Shown: positions 43,871 to 56,237, counted from the first letter of the stretch. The stretch: 64,000 nt of DNA from Cyrtodaria siliqua (GCA_037043455.1 JAWPHD010005545.1:62001-126000), one strand, 5' to 3'. The notes: generated by a model not told the origin, from the sequence alone. A program made the numbers and translations.

Positions 43871-46126
43871 AAGTACATTACACACCCAGTATGACAAGTA
43901 CATTACACACCCAATATGACAAGTACATTACGCACCCAATATGACAAGTACATTACACACCCAATATGACAAGTACATTACACACCCAATATGACAAGTA
44001 CATTACGCACCCAATATGACAAGTACATTACACACCCAATATGACAAGTACATTACGCACCCAATATGACGTACATTACGCACCCAATATGACAAGTACA
44101 TTACGCACCCAATATGACAAGTACATTACACACCCAATATGACAAGTACATTACACACCCACTATGACAACTACATAACACAGCCAATATGACAAGTACA
44201 TTACACACCCAATATGACAAGTACATTACACACCCAATATGACAAGTACATTACACACCCAATATGACAAGTACATTACACACCCAATATGTACATTACA
44301 CACCCTGTATAGCAAGTACATTACACACCCAATATGAGAAGTACATTACACACCCTGTATGACAAATACATTACACACCCAATATGACAAGTACATTACA
44401 CACCCAGTATGACAAGTACATTACGCACCCAATATGACAAGTACATTACACACCCAGTATGACAAGTACATTACACACCCAATATGACAAGTACATTACA
44501 CACCCAATATGACAAGTACATTATGCACCCAATATGACAAGTACATTACGCACCCAATATGACAAGTACATTACACACCCAATATGACAAGTACATTACA
44601 CACCCAATATGACAAGTACATTACACACCCAATATGACAAGTACGTTATGCACCCAATATGACAAGTACATTACACACCCAGTATGACAAGTACATTACA
44701 CACCCAATATGACAAGTACATTATGCACCCAATATGACAAGTACATTACGCACCCAATATGACAAGTACATTACACACCCAGTATGACAAGTACATTACA
44801 CACCCAATATGACAAGTACATTATGCACCCAATATGACAAGTACATTACACACCCAGTATGACAAGTACATTACACACCCAATATGACAAGTACATTACA
44901 CACCCAATATGACAAGTACATTATGCACCCAATATGACAAGTACATTACACACCCAGTATGACAAGTACATTACACACCCAATATGACAAGTACATTATG
45001 CACCCAATATGACAAGTACATTACGCACCCAATATGACAAGTACATTACACACCCAATATGACAAGTACATTACACACCCTGTATGACAAGTACATTACA
45101 CACCCAATATGACAAGTACATTACACACCCAGTATGACAAGTACATTACACACCCTGTATGACAAGTACATTACACACCCAGTATGACAAGTACATTACG
45201 CACCCAATATGACAAGTACATTACACACCCAGTATGACAAGTACATTACACACCCTGTATGACAAGTACATTACGCACCCAATATGACAAGTACATTACG
45301 CACCCAATATGACAAGTACATTACACACCCTGTATGACAAGTACATTACACACCCAGTATGACAAGTACATTACGCACCCAATATGACAAGTACATTACA
45401 CACCCAGTATGACAAGTACATTACACACCCAATATGACAAGTACATTACACACCCAGTATGACAAGTACATTACACACCCAATATGACAAGTACATTACA
45501 CACCCAATATGACAAGTACATTATGCACCCAATATGACAAGTACATTACGCACCCAATATGACAAGTACATTACACACCCAGTATGACAAGTACATTACA
45601 CACCCAATATGACAAGTACATTATGCACCCAATATGACAAGTACATTACACACCCAGTATGACAAGTACATTACACACCCAATATGACAAGTACATTACA
45701 CACCCAATATGACAAGTACATTATGCACCCAATATGACAAGTACATTACACACCCAGTATGACAAGTACATTACACACCCAATATGACAAGTACATTATG
45801 CACCCAATATGACAAGTACATTACGCACCCAATATGACAAGTACATTACGCACCCAATATGACAAGTACATTACACACCCTGTATGACAAGTACATTACA
45901 CACCCAATATGACAAGTACATTACACACCCAGTATGACAAGTACATTACGCACCCAATATGACAAGTACATTACACACCCAGTATGACAAGTACATTACA
46001 CACCCAATATGACAAGTACATTACACACCCAGTATGACAAGTACATTACGCACCCAATATGACAAGTACATTACACACCCAATATGACAAGTACATTACA
46101 CACCCAATATGACAAGTACAGTACAC
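43871..46126 (+). repeat. 25-bp satellite, about 90 copies
   Basis: The unit is AAGTACATTACACACCCAATATGAC. Main variation is at two sites: ATTA-CG/CA/TG-CACCC and CC-AAT/AGT/TGT-ATG. A few units are shortened. Blocks of several units recur in the same variant order (for example 44,500-44,850 and 45,460-45,760), showing higher-order duplication. It is wholly intronic. Confidence 0.97.
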
Positions 46127-46692
46127 ATCCAATTTGATTTTACAACATTTCGGGTGAATATTGACATTTCAATTTACAGTGTAAGTAAACGGAGTAAATG
46201 TAAATGTGTTTGCAATAATGCATCATATGTAACACAATAATGCATCATATGTAACACAAACTCCCAGCCAGTTTAAACCCACTCTTTAGTCTCAAAATAC
46301 TGGAATTAAAGAATTCATGCAAAGTAAGTCGTATCAAACACATTAAGTCATGGAAGACATTGATCTACATTGGAGTGACAGATTATTATTATGTGGTATT
46401 TGGTGCATCGCTTAAAAAACACATAACAGTTTTTCATTTGTTTGAAATAAATATTTATTCAGTTATAATAAATTATAACAAAACTTACAAGATCAGACAA
46501 AAACTGCCGTTAACAAAAGAAATGGATTCAGAAATTGTTTAATATATTTTTTCTGTATAGGCATCTGATAGATCTACAGCATAAGGAAACATGAGAAACC
46601 TTTTTGAAAATAGAAACATCTATTTTGGATCTATCTTTAGACATTGCTATAACCTGATAGGTGTAAATCCAAAATATTAATTGCCATTTCAG
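46127..46692 (+). other. Intron sequence before exon 15
   Basis: AT-rich; AATGCATCATATGTAACACAA occurs twice near 46,215 and 46,237. Otherwise I see nothing. Confidence 0.55.
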
Positions 46693-46805
46693 AATCAGAA
46701 GAAGGGAATGAGATGCTGCGTCTGAAGCGTAGATTCTTAAAGGACCAGGAACAGTCGCGAATATACTACGCCAAGAAACAAACACGCCTCAAACAGATGA
46801 GAGAG
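46693..46805 (+). CDS. PRKDC: PRKDC exon 15 of window (residues 730-767)
   Basis: Acceptor GCCATTTCAG, donor GTTCGT, in phase 1, out phase 0. It reads EGNEMLRLKRRFLKDQEQSR then IYYAKKQTRLKQMRE, matching human LLRLRRRFMRDQEKLS then LMYARKGVAEQKREKE. The basic helix is strongly conserved. Confidence 0.96.
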
Positions 46806-46849
46806 GTTCGTGGGCTATTGAAACCAAAAACATTTGAGATTGTGACACT

Positions 46850-47235
46850 AAATATGAATAGGCTATTGACCCGAAATGTTGTTGATTATGGCATTTAATA
46901 TTGATGGGCTAAGTAATTGACAAGAAATATTGATGAAATATTGACGCAATGGGTGCGTTCAGGGCAACCGCCTTTGGGTTACCAATGGCCACTGATGGTA
47001 ACATTTGGTACCAACGAGGCCACCGATACTACCTCAGGTGTAGAGTCGCGGGAAGATTGTTTACCAACGTTCAATCTATCGGCGAACCAACAATGGTGGC
47101 TGATGGTTACCGGGAGTGCTTTCGGTAACCGATGTGAAAACTCTGAATGCACTCACTATATCAAAAAATTGGTAGGATATTTACACAAAATATTGTTGGG
47201 AGATTGACACAGTGTATCAAAATATTGATGGGCTA
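46850..47235 (+). repeat. Degenerate AATATTGATG repeats with an insert bounded by short inverted repeats
   Basis: Short repeats of AAATATTGATGGGCTA and ATATTGACAC flank an insert (about 46,949-47,152) bounded by GTGCGTTCAG and CTGAATGCAC. The insert is GC-richer than its surroundings (GGTAACCGATG, GGGTTACCAATGGCCACTG) and may be a small MITE. The same AATATTGGTGGGATATTG repeats recur at 50,740-50,895. Confidence 0.5.
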
Positions 47236-47374
47236 TGACAGTCTTCACGAAAATCTTCTTGAGCTACTAGCTTGTTGGGCATGTGAACAATTTACTAGCT
47301 CAAACACATTTCTACTGACCCGATTTTTTTCTCAAGTGTAATTTGAGTGTTATTTTTAGATAAACGTATAATGT

Positions 47375-47840
47375 CACAGAAAGTTACCTTCTCTATAGAA
47401 TAATATAACATATAATTAAATAAAATGAAGAACTTGATTGTTTTGATACTTAATTCTTAAAATTTAGCAACGAAGACATAGATTTTCTGACATTTTATTA
47501 TAATTGTCATCATCATAGTCTGACTAGTAATCTTCATCTGACAGGCGTTTCGCTCATTCTAAATAACCAAGAAGGGTCATCCTAGGTTACAAATTAGACT
47601 GGAAACCACCTTCAATTCATTATCAGTTGGGTTTACATCGCGGTATTGATTCTTACTACATATTGCTCCTTCATCCCCAACCTCATTCGAAAATTGCAAA
47701 TAAAATTGAAAACTTGTTTTGAAACTGAGAGTCGTTTCCAGCAATTTATAAACAGAATAAATCAACTTTAAATTAGTTCACACTCAAAGTTGTTAATCGA
47801 CGGGTCAGATTTCATTCTGATTCATTTTGGCACTACATTT
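47375..47840 (-). repeat. Dispersed element X, minus-strand copy
   Basis: Reverse complement matches 5,436-5,915 over its length. The protein-like stretch NQYRDVNPTDNELK then SLICNL is shared with the other copy (NQYRDVNSTDNELK, GLICNL). It might be the remnant of a mobile-element ORF. Confidence 0.7.
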
Positions 47841-47849
47841 TCGTCTATT

Positions 47850-49855
47850 TTTAGATCACCTGAGCCGAAGGCTATTGGGATCACTCTGCGTCCGTCGTCC
47901 GTCGTCCGTCGTCGACTTTTCTTCAAACGACTTCTCCTCAGAAACCGCTTGGCTAATTTTGACTAAACTTCACATGGATGATCCTTAGATGAATGCTTTT
48001 TAGATTTGTTAAAATTAGGTCAGCGCGACATCCATGATGGCCGCCATTGCCATATATGGTCGAAACCTTAAAAAATCTTCTTCTCCAGAACCGCATGACA
48101 GATTTCAACAGTTTTTCTTTTAAAATGATCGCCAACGCCTACACTATCAAGTTTGTTCAAATAAAGTCCCCGGGGTCAAAAATGGCCGTGCCCCGGGGAT
48201 CCGAAGTTTGTATATTGAGATTTTGCATGTTTTCCATATAGACATAGGAAAAAACTTTAAAACATCTTCTTCTCTGAAACCACAAGGCACAGAGCTCTCA
48301 TGTATTACATGTAGCATCAGCTTATGGTCCTCTACTAAGTTTGTTCAAATGGTGACCCTGGGGTCAAATTTGTCCCCGCCCCGAGGGGTCACAGCTTTAC
48401 ATAGACTTACATAGGAAAACAAAATAAAAAATCTTCTTCTCTGAAACTACAAGAGCCAGAGGTTTAATGTTTTGCATTTACTATAAGTATATAGTCCTTG
48501 AGCAAGTTTGTTCAAATGGTGACCCAGGGGTCACATTTGGCCCCACCCCGGGGTCACAGTTTTACATTGGCTTGTATAGGCAAAAACTGAAAACAATCTT
48601 CTTCTCTGAAACTACAAGAGCCAGAGGTTTAATATTTTGCATTTACTATAAGATTATAGTCCTTTACCAGGTTTGTTCAAATGGTGACCCTGGGGTCACA
48701 TTTGGCCCCGCCCCGGTGGTCACAGTTTTACATTGACTTGTATAGGGAAAAACTTAAAAAATCTTCTTCTCTGAAACTACAAGAGCCAGAGGTTTAACAT
48801 TTTGCATTTACTATAAGATTATGGTCCTTTACCAAGTTTGTTCTAATGGTGACACTGGGGTTACATTTGGCCCCGCCCCAGGGGTCACAGGTTTTACATA
48901 GACTTGTATAGGGAAAAACTTAAAAAATCTTCTTCTCCGAAACTGCTTGAGCCAGATGTTCAATATTTTGCATTTGCTATAAGCTTATAGTCCTCTACCA
49001 AGTTTGTTCAAATGGTGACGCTAGGGTTACATTTGACCCCACCCCAGGGGTCACATGTTTTACATAGACTTGTATAGGGAAAAACTTAAACAATCTAATC
49101 TTCTCTGGAACTGCTTGAGCCAGATGTTCAATATTTTGCATTTTCTACAAGCTTATGATCCTTTACCCAGTTTGTTCAAATGGTGACCCTGGTGTCAAAT
49201 TTGGCCCCGCCCCGGGGGTCACAGTTTTACATAGATTTATATAGGAATTTTTTTAAAAATCTTCTTCTCTGAAAGAACAAGAGCCAGAGGTTTAATATTT
49301 TGCAGTTACTATAAGATTATGGTCCTTTACCAAGTTTGTTCAAATGGTGACCCTGGTGTTATATTTGGCCCCGCCCCCGCGATCACAGTTTTACATAGAC
49401 TTGTATAGGGAAAAATTAAAAAAATCTTCTTCTCTGAAACTGCAAGAGCCAGAGGTTTAATATTTTACATTTACTATGCGCTTATGGTCCTTTACCAAGT
49501 TCATTAAACTGGTGACGGCTCTGCCCCAGGGGTCATATGTTTTACATAGACTTGTATAGGGAAAAACTTAAAAAATCTTCTCTTTCTGAAACCACAAGGC
49601 ACACAGCTCTCCTATATTACATGTAGCCCTTTGGTCACATTTGGCCATGCCCCAGAGGTTACACCTTCATTTTGTCTTTGATCTTTACCAAACTTTGTCA
49701 GTGTCTTTATATCAATGTTGGTAAACAACAGAGGCCACATTTCTCGGACAATCTTAACCAAACTTGCACAGATTGTATATGATCATAAGATTTCGAAGAA
49801 GTTCGATAATGGACAATTACTCAGGTGATCGATATAGGGCCATCTTGGCCCTCTA
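47850..49855 (+). repeat. Dispersed element, family A, copy 2 (longer)
   Basis: Head TTTTTAGATCACCTGAGCC and CGTCCGTCGTCCGTCGTCG, then nine or more ~150-bp units with AAGTTTGTTCAAATGGTGAC and TCTTCTTCTCTGAAACTAC, end ACTCAGGTGATCGATATAGG GCCATCTTGGCCCTCT. The head loses part of the inverted repeat present at 29,033. Confidence 0.8.
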
Positions 49856-49861
49856 CCGGCT

Positions 49862-50722
49862 AATTATGCCCCCGAAAATTTTTCGGGTGCATATAGTAAT
49901 CACACCGTCCGTCCGGATTCTGTCCGTCATTCCGAAGTTCATGTCCGGACCGTAACTTCACAACCCCTGCAGGGATTTTTAAATAACTTGGCACAAGTGA
50001 TCACCATAACAAGATGATGTGTCCCCCGCAAAACCCAGGTCCGTACCTCAAAAGTCAGTCACACTTGAAGTTCATAGGTCAAAAACAGGTACTCAATTTC
50101 GTGTCCGGAACGTAACGTCACAACCCCTGCACGGATTTTTAAATAATTTGGCACAAGTGATCACCATAACAAGACGATGTGTCCCCCGCAAAACCCAGAT
50201 CCGTATCTCAAAGGTCAAGGTCACACTTGCAGTTCATAGGTGAAAAACAGGTATGCAATTTCGTGTCCGGACCGTAACATCACAACCCCTGCAGGGATTT
50301 TTAAATAACTTGGCACAAGTGATCACCATAACAAAACGATGTGTCGCGCACAAAATCCAGGTCTTCAAGGTCAAGGTCACACTTGGAGGTCAAAAGTCAA
50401 ATTGTGTCCGGTCAATAACTCTGGCATTCATGGACGGATTTTCAAATAACTTGGCACTAGTGCTCACCACAACAAGACGCTGTGTCGCGCGCAAAATCCA
50501 GGTCTGTGGCCCCACGGTCAAGGTCACATTTAGAGGTCAAATCGTGTCCGGTCAGTAACTTGCATGCCTGGACGGATTTTCAAATAACTTGGCACAAGTG
50601 CTCACCACAACCAAATGAGGTGTCGTGCACAAATCCAGGTCCATGGCTCCAAGGTCAAGGTCATACTTAGAGGTCAAAGGACAATTCGGGGGCATTTATC
50701 ACTTACAGTGATATTTCTTGTT
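49862..50722 (+). repeat. Dispersed element, family C, copy 1
   Basis: Head TATGCCCCCGAAAATTTTTC GGGTGCATA with a hairpin, then CACACCGTCCGTCCGG, units of ~150 bp (TTTTTAAATAACTTGGCACA, GTGATCACCATAACAAGACG, TCAAGGTCACACTTG) and the end GGGGGCATTTATCACTTACA GTGATATTTCTTGTTTC. Confidence 0.8.
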
Positions 50723-50734
50723 TCGAAGACTGCT

Positions 50735-50900
50735 ATAACACAAAATATTTGGATATTGATACAAAATATTGGTGGGATATTGATACAAAATATTGGTGCC
50801 ATATTGATACAATACATCAATATATTGATGGGCTGAGGCGAAATGTATTGGTGGGATATTGACAAGAAATATTGGTGGAATAATTATAACACTAAGTATT
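50735..50900 (+). repeat. Degenerate AATATTGGTGGGATATTG repeats
   Basis: Six or so copies of ATTGATACAAAATATTGGTG and related words. Same repeat type as 46,850-47,235 in the same intron. Confidence 0.75.
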
Positions 50901-51030
50901 GATGTTTCTACATTAAAACACTTACTTAACCGTATCTTTTAATATAAAGTAAAGACAAAGATTTAAAAAACGAGAAAATTTAGTTTATATGAAATAAACA
51001 TGCGATAATTTACTATTCTTGTGCATTTAG

Positions 51031-51162
51031 GCAGCTGTAAGGGAGCAGAAGACCCGCAGAGAGAACCAAGTGACGATGTACAGAAAATACAGGAGTGGGG
51101 ACCTGCCCGATATTCAGATCAAGTACTCCTATATCATCGCACCACTGCAGGCACTAGCTCAG
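51031..51162 (+). CDS. PRKDC: PRKDC exon 16 of window (residues 768-811)
   Basis: Acceptor GTGCATTTAG, donor GTACAT, phase 0, 44 codons. It reads [20 protein letters not shown] then [11 protein letters not shown], matching human [20 protein letters not shown] then SLITPLQAVAQ. Near-identical core and a safe anchor for the gene identity. Confidence 0.97.
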
Positions 51163-51321
51163 GTACATATTGTCACTAGGTGTTGTTGGTTATTTTGACT
51201 GTTATTTATAAACATAATTACGCCCCTGCTTTCACAAAGTGAAGTGGGGGCTATATAGGAATCACGCTGTTAGTAATATTCCATCACGTAACACATTTTT
51301 GTCCAGTCGCGTCACATAACA

Positions 51322-52160
51322 CATTTTTATGCCCCCGAAGGGTGGCATATAGTAGTCACACTGTCTGTCCGTTCGCGTGTACAATTGTTCATAGCTCTGA
51401 CAATAATAGAAGGATTTTCAAATAACTTCACACAATTGCTCACCACAACAAGACGACGTGTTGCGCACAAAAACCAGGTCCGTGGCTCCAAAGTCAAGGT
51501 CACACTTAGAGGTCAAAGGTCAAAATCCGTTCGTCTGTACACTCGTGTCCGCTTCATAACTCTGACAATAATGAATGGATTTTCAAATAACTTCGCACAA
51601 TTGCTCACCACAACAAGACAACGTGTCGCGCACAAAATCCAGGTCCGTGGCTCCAAGGTCAAGATCACACTTAGAGATCAAAGGTCAAAATCCGTTCGTC
51701 TGTACACTCGTGTCCGCTTCATAACTCTGACAATAATGGATGGATTTTCAAATAACTTCGCACAATTGCTCACCACAACAAGACGACGTGTCGCACACAA
51801 AACCAGGTCTGTGGCTCCAAGGTCAAGGTCACACTTAGAGATCAAAGTTCAAAATCCGTTCGTCTATACAATCGTCTCCGTTTCATAACTCGGACATTAT
51901 TCAACGGATTTTCAAATAACTTTGCACAATTGCTCACCACAACAAGACGTCGTGTCCCGAAAAATAGAATTTTTTTTTTATTTTAATTTTTTTTTTTTTT
52001 TTTTTTTTTTAATTTTTAATTTTATTTGATTTGATTTTTATTGTTTGTTTGAATTTCTTTTTTTTTTTTTAAATATATCTGTTTCATATTGCTCCAAGGT
52101 CAAGGTCACACTTGCAGGTCACTTCGGGGGCATTTGTCACTTACTGTGACATTTCTTGTT
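51322..52160 (+). repeat. Dispersed element, family C, copy 2, with poly-T insertion
   Basis: Head TTTATGCCCCCGAAGGGTGG CATATAGTAGTC, four ~160-bp units (GGATTTTCAAATAACTTCGC, ACAATTGCTCACCACAACAAG, GTGGCTCCAAGGTCAAGGTC), a T-rich stretch at 51,965-52,085, then the end CTTCGGGGGCATTTGTCACT TACTGTGACATTTCTTGTT. The long open frame over the units is a repeat artefact. Confidence 0.8.
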
Positions 52161-52365
52161 ATTACTTGCATTCTTCTTTGAATGGGTTGTTCCCAAACTT
52201 CCTACACACATAACTGATGACCTTATGTCCATCTACATCACCCATTGTTGATCGCCTGATTTATTACAGAATTATAGCCCTTTGTTTGACATAGAATTTA
52301 AGTTGTGGTATTCATCACCTTCAGTGATAGTTCTTGTTTAACCAAGCCAGCTTAATCTAGATTTG

Positions 52366-52931
52366 TATGCCCCCGAAACCCTTTCGGGGGCATATAGTAA
52401 TCGCACCGTCCGTCCGTCAGTCTGGCCGGCCTTCCGTCAGTCCGCAGTTTGTGTCAGGACTGTACCTTCAAAACCCCTGCATGGATTTTTAATTAACTAG
52501 GTACAAGTGATCACCATAACAAGACGATTTGTCGCGCGCAAACCCAGGTCTGTACCTCAAAGGTCAAGGTCACACTTGCAGTTCATAGGTCAAAAACAGG
52601 TACACAATTTCGTGTCCGGACCATAACGTCACAACCCCTGCAGGGATTTTCAAATAACTTGGCAAAAGTGCTCACCACAACAAGACAATGTGTTGCGCAC
52701 AAAATCCAGGTCTGTGGCCCCAAGGTGAAGGTCATACTTAGAGGTGTAAGGTCAAATCTTGTCCGGTCAATAACTTTTGCATGCCTGGACAGATTTTCAA
52801 ATAACTTGGCACAAGTGCTCACCACAACCAAACGACAAGTTGCAGTTCTTAGGTCAAAAACAGGTCAAGGTCATACTTAGAGGTCAAAGGACACTTTGGG
52901 GGCATTTGTCACTTACAGAGATATTTCTTGT
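52366..52931 (+). repeat. Dispersed element, family C, copy 3
   Basis: Head TATGCCCCCGAAACCCTTTC GGGGGCATATAGTAATCGC with a clear stem, CGTCCGTCCGTCAGTC, three units, end TTGGGGGCATTTGTCACTTA CAGAGATATTTCTTGTTTC. Confidence 0.8.
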
Positions 52932-53250
52932 TTCAAATATGTTTTCTCTCTTCAAAAATAAAAATATGATATTTAGTCCAAATCAACAAATATCCTCTAT
53001 AAATTTGAAAAGGAATTTGAAAAGGACTTTTCTTGTATGTTCAATGCTCATATAAATAAATGAAGAAAAATTCACTTATGCCTTTTATAGAAAGAGCTTG
53101 TTCTTAGATGTAGAAGTGACAACTGTATAGAGTGACTCAATTGCTGCAGGACTTTAATAATCTAACTTGAGGCCCACAATTTAACTGACCGTTTTGAAGT
53201 AAATATTTTCTGATTGCACCATTATGTGAATGATTTGTGAATAATTTCAG
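52932..53250 (+). other. Intron sequence before exon 17
   Basis: AT-rich, single copy; nothing found besides the acceptor tract. Confidence 0.5.
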
Positions 53251-53430
53251 CGAGACAGCAAAGTGGCCAAGCTGTTGTTCAGTGCACTATTCCAGGCGAT
53301 ATTTACCAGCATGGATGAGGTGAAGACGGAGAGAGAGATGGCGGAAACAGTTACGCAGATAAACACAAGCATGGACAATGTGCTGTCTCTATCTGCTCAA
53401 TATTATCCACCCTTCATTGGCTGCGTTCTG
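53251..53430 (+). CDS. PRKDC: PRKDC exon 17 of window (residues 812-871)
   Basis: Acceptor ATAATTTCAG, donor GTACGG, phase 0, 60 codons. It reads RDSKVAKLLFSALFQAIFTS then LSLSAQYYPPFIGCVL, matching human [20 protein letters not shown] and FSFFPPFVSCIQ. Leads into the region before FAT. Confidence 0.96.
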
Positions 53431-53594
53431 GTACGGCCATTTGGATAAATTTTGCGCGCTTGCCTTTGTTTTTCTTTTAGAAAATGAATTTATTGTGCTT
53501 AATAAGAAATGCCAATATACATAATGTGTTTACAGGTGCAAAAAACTTTTTAATAAGCTTTACGTGTCAACTATACATAGATTTTTCAATTTTT

Positions 53595-54125
53595 ATATGC
53601 CCATATGGACGTATTGTGTGGAGGTGATGTCCGTCCATCCATCCGTACGTCTGTCTGTCCGTTATTTCAAATATAAGGTCTACAACAATGAAACTTTATA
53701 TGCATCTCCAGCATGATCCTATGAATACATCTGATAAAGGCCCATAACTCTCTGGTTAATTTTTTTTTTAATTATTTCCCTTTTTAAAAAAGGTTTAACC
53801 TGAAACTTAACCATGCCTTTTACAAGTGATTGTGGCTAATAATTTCAAAGTATTAGGTCTACAACAATAACACTTTGCACACATCCTCAACATAATTCAA
53901 TGAATACATCTTTTAAATGTCCATAACTCTTTGTTCATATTTTAGCCAGATTGCGTAGCAAATCCAGGCTTATAGTTTGGCGCTTTCCGTATGTATGCCT
54001 GACAAGAACCATAATTCTGTCATGTATTTTAACTTTTGGTGCTTCACTTGTTTTAATTATTTCCCATTGAAAAAGTTTTAACCAATGACTTGCGTAAATG
54101 CCCCGCTAGGTGGTGCTCTTGTTTC
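53595..54125 (+). repeat. Dispersed element, family F (ATGCCCATATGGACGTATTG head)
   Basis: Head TATATGCCCATATGGACG, then GTGATGTCCGTCCATCCATC, two to three internal units (AAATATAAGGTCTACAACAA TGAAACTTT), and the end GGTGGTGCTCTTGTTTC. Non-coding. Confidence 0.65.
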
Positions 54126-54289
54126 AAATGTAAACAATGTTAAAGTTACTCTGATAATAAATCCCCCTGTTTCTTTGGACCAATCTCCCTAGTAGGCCTG
54201 TCACAAGTGGCTGGTGTGGATGTGGACTATCAAAGTTATGTTATGAAATAAGTTCATTTCAACAATGACGTCAGTAATGTCGACAGGTG

Positions 54290-54502
54290 CATGACAACAT
54301 GCAAAACATTATTATTTGGCGATATCAATGCACAAAATGTCAATGATATGCCAGTTAAAAAATCAATCATGGGTATCCGGTAAAGATAAGGAATTCCAAC
54401 CCTCGGTATAACTGTTTTAATTGGAACCTCGGCAAAGCCTCAGCTCCGATAAAAACAATTATACCTCGTGTTGGAATTCCCAATCTTTACCGGATACCCA
54501 TG
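54290..54502 (+). repeat. Dispersed MITE-like element with terminal inverted repeats, copy 2
   Basis: TCATGGGTATCCGGTAAAGA TAAGGAATTCCAAC from 54,367 is inverted at 54,470-54,502 (GTTGGAATTCCCAATCTTTA CCGGATACCCATGA). Homologous to 30,786-31,012. Confidence 0.8.
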
Positions 54503-54620
54503 AAGGATTCTTATATAATGATGCATCTATGTGTTTTCGTTTTTATTCCTGGGGTAATCTTAAAAATTCTAAAGAATATTGAACTTTGAGGAAGCTCCAT
54601 CTAAATTGTTATACCTTCAG

Positions 54621-54829
54621 GACATTCTGTACAAGTTGAGAACCCAGCTGAAGGTGGATGTGGCTTATATTGGGGGCAGCTCTATCTTTAGCAAGCTCCA
54701 GCCCCTAGGCATAGTGGTCCTGGAGGAGCGCCTTATAATCGACGAGCCTCTTGACCCAAGGGCTGCAAAGAGGGGACGCATGGAGATGCCTGTTTCTAAG
54801 GATGTTGCTCAATGGATTGAGCTAGCAAG
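54621..54829 (+). CDS. PRKDC: PRKDC exon 18 of window (residues 872-940 plus 2 nt)
   Basis: Acceptor ATACCTTCAG, donor AG|GTAATT, out phase 2. It reads VAYIGGSSIFSKLQPLGIVV then LEERLI and VSKDVAQWIELA, matching human VSAGCLASLQQPVGIRL, LEEALL and LPPDVLRWVELA. Upstream bases also stay open (EEAPSKLLYLQ), but the acceptor and homology place the start at GAC. Confidence 0.95.
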
Positions 54830-55014
54830 GTAATTAGTCAATGAAGGGAGACTTTGGGTTTACCTCCCACCTGTCTGTCTGGTCAACCACCCGTAAGTCA
54901 TTGATCCTGCTGTTGTGGATATAGCAATTTTGTCTTTGTATAATGAGGGCATTGAGGGTCTTAGGCTGGATTTCGTTTTTGCTCAGGTCTGAGATGACCA
55001 CCTTGGACTTTTAG

Positions 55015-55895
55015 ACATTTTTATGCCCTCCTTCAAAGAAGAGGGAGCATATTGTTTTGCACATGACGGTCTGTCTATCTCATGGCCCCATTTTCCCATT
55101 TCCACTCAATAGTTTAAGTTTCCCTTGAGTGATTTTATGAGACCACCGCAAGGTGCTGCTTATGTAAAGGATGCTTGGGATTGCTATTAATATGTTGGTC
55201 AAAGGTCGAGTTCACCGTAATATCAATGAAAAATTGGTTTCCACTCTGTAACTTTAGTTCCCCTTGAGCGTTTTCTGAAACTTCATCACAACCTAAACTA
55301 TCTCATAACTTGTCAAAATTGGTCATAATATTTATGCAGTTCTTCCTTAACAATTATTCAATGCCATTGACATGTCCAATAACTCGGACTCATTTCCTGA
55401 AGAGTTATGCTCCTTTTCATAAAACTTTAACCTGCAACCTAACCTAGCTGATAACATGGCCAAATATTGACATATGGTCATGAAACTTTATACAGTTCTT
55501 ACTTACCAATTATTCAATGTAGAGTTATCAGGTTTTCCTCAGAATTAGATTGGGGTATGTCGTTTGGAGGGCGGGCGTGTGCAGGCGGCGTTAAACGCTT
55601 CGCTTCCGCTCAATAACTTTTGTTAGCAATGAGCTATTGCGATGAAACTTGCAGGGTAGGTAGCTTATATGGAAAGGAAGCTTGGGATTGCATTTGGGGT
55701 CCCTGGGGTCAAGTTCAAGGTCACTGTTACTAAAAATAGAAAAACGGTTTCCGCTTGGAAAGCTGGTTTTCGTGGAATTTCCACGTTCACAATTTAAAAA
55801 ATAGATCTGCCCCATAATTCATAAAAGATTGTACCCCCTGCTGAAATAAGCACATGGCGGGCGACACAAGTGTTCCATGGAACACCCTTCTGGTT
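55015..55895 (+). repeat. Dispersed element, family G (ATGCCCTCCTTCAAAGAAGA head)
   Basis: Head TTTTATGCCCTCCTTCAAAG AAGAGGGAGCATA, a hairpin. Internal text includes CAACCTAACCTAGCTGATAA, GGTCATGAAACTTTATACAG and GGTCACTGTTACTAAAAA, and the end is GACACAAGTGTTCCATGGAA CACCCTTCTGG. It may be two elements joined (a new GGAGGGCGGGCGTGTGC start near 55,565). Confidence 0.6.
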
Positions 55896-56098
55896 TTCTG
55901 CTTGGATCCAATATGGCTGCCTGAAAATTATAATTTTGGCCATACTGTTTTCAGAGCAATAAAAGAGACTAGTGTTGATGAAAAGCTGACTCTTTCCCAA
56001 AATACTTTTGAAAAAAATTGTTCGAGCATTTAATACAAACTCCCATTTAACAGTTGCATTAATTTAACTATGACTTTGACACATTGGTTTGTTTCTAG

Positions 56099-56237
56099 AC
56101 TGTACAAATCTGTGGAGGAGTATGATGTATTACTTGGCATATTCAGTGGTAAAATCGGGACACAGTCTATTACCCAGGAGGCTGTGGAAGCAGAAGCCAG
56201 GGGAGACTACTCTACAGCCAAGAAACTTTATGACAAG
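56099..56237 (+). CDS. PRKDC: PRKDC exon 19 of window (residues 941-987)
   Basis: Acceptor GTTTCTAG, donor GTCAGT, in phase 2, out phase 0. It reads LYKSVEEYDVLLGIFSGKIG then TQSITQEAVEAEARGDYSTA, matching human [20 protein letters not shown] then [20 protein letters not shown]. It lies at the start of the helical FAT solenoid. Confidence 0.97.

Noticed and set aside
43871..46126. Possible CRISPR-like array
   Set aside because: Contiguous 25-bp units without spacers in a eukaryotic intron; it is a satellite.
51385..51888. 167-codon open frame with RVAHKIQVRGSKVKVTLR repeats
   Set aside because: Lies wholly in the tandem units of a family C element; the same words occur with stops in other copies.
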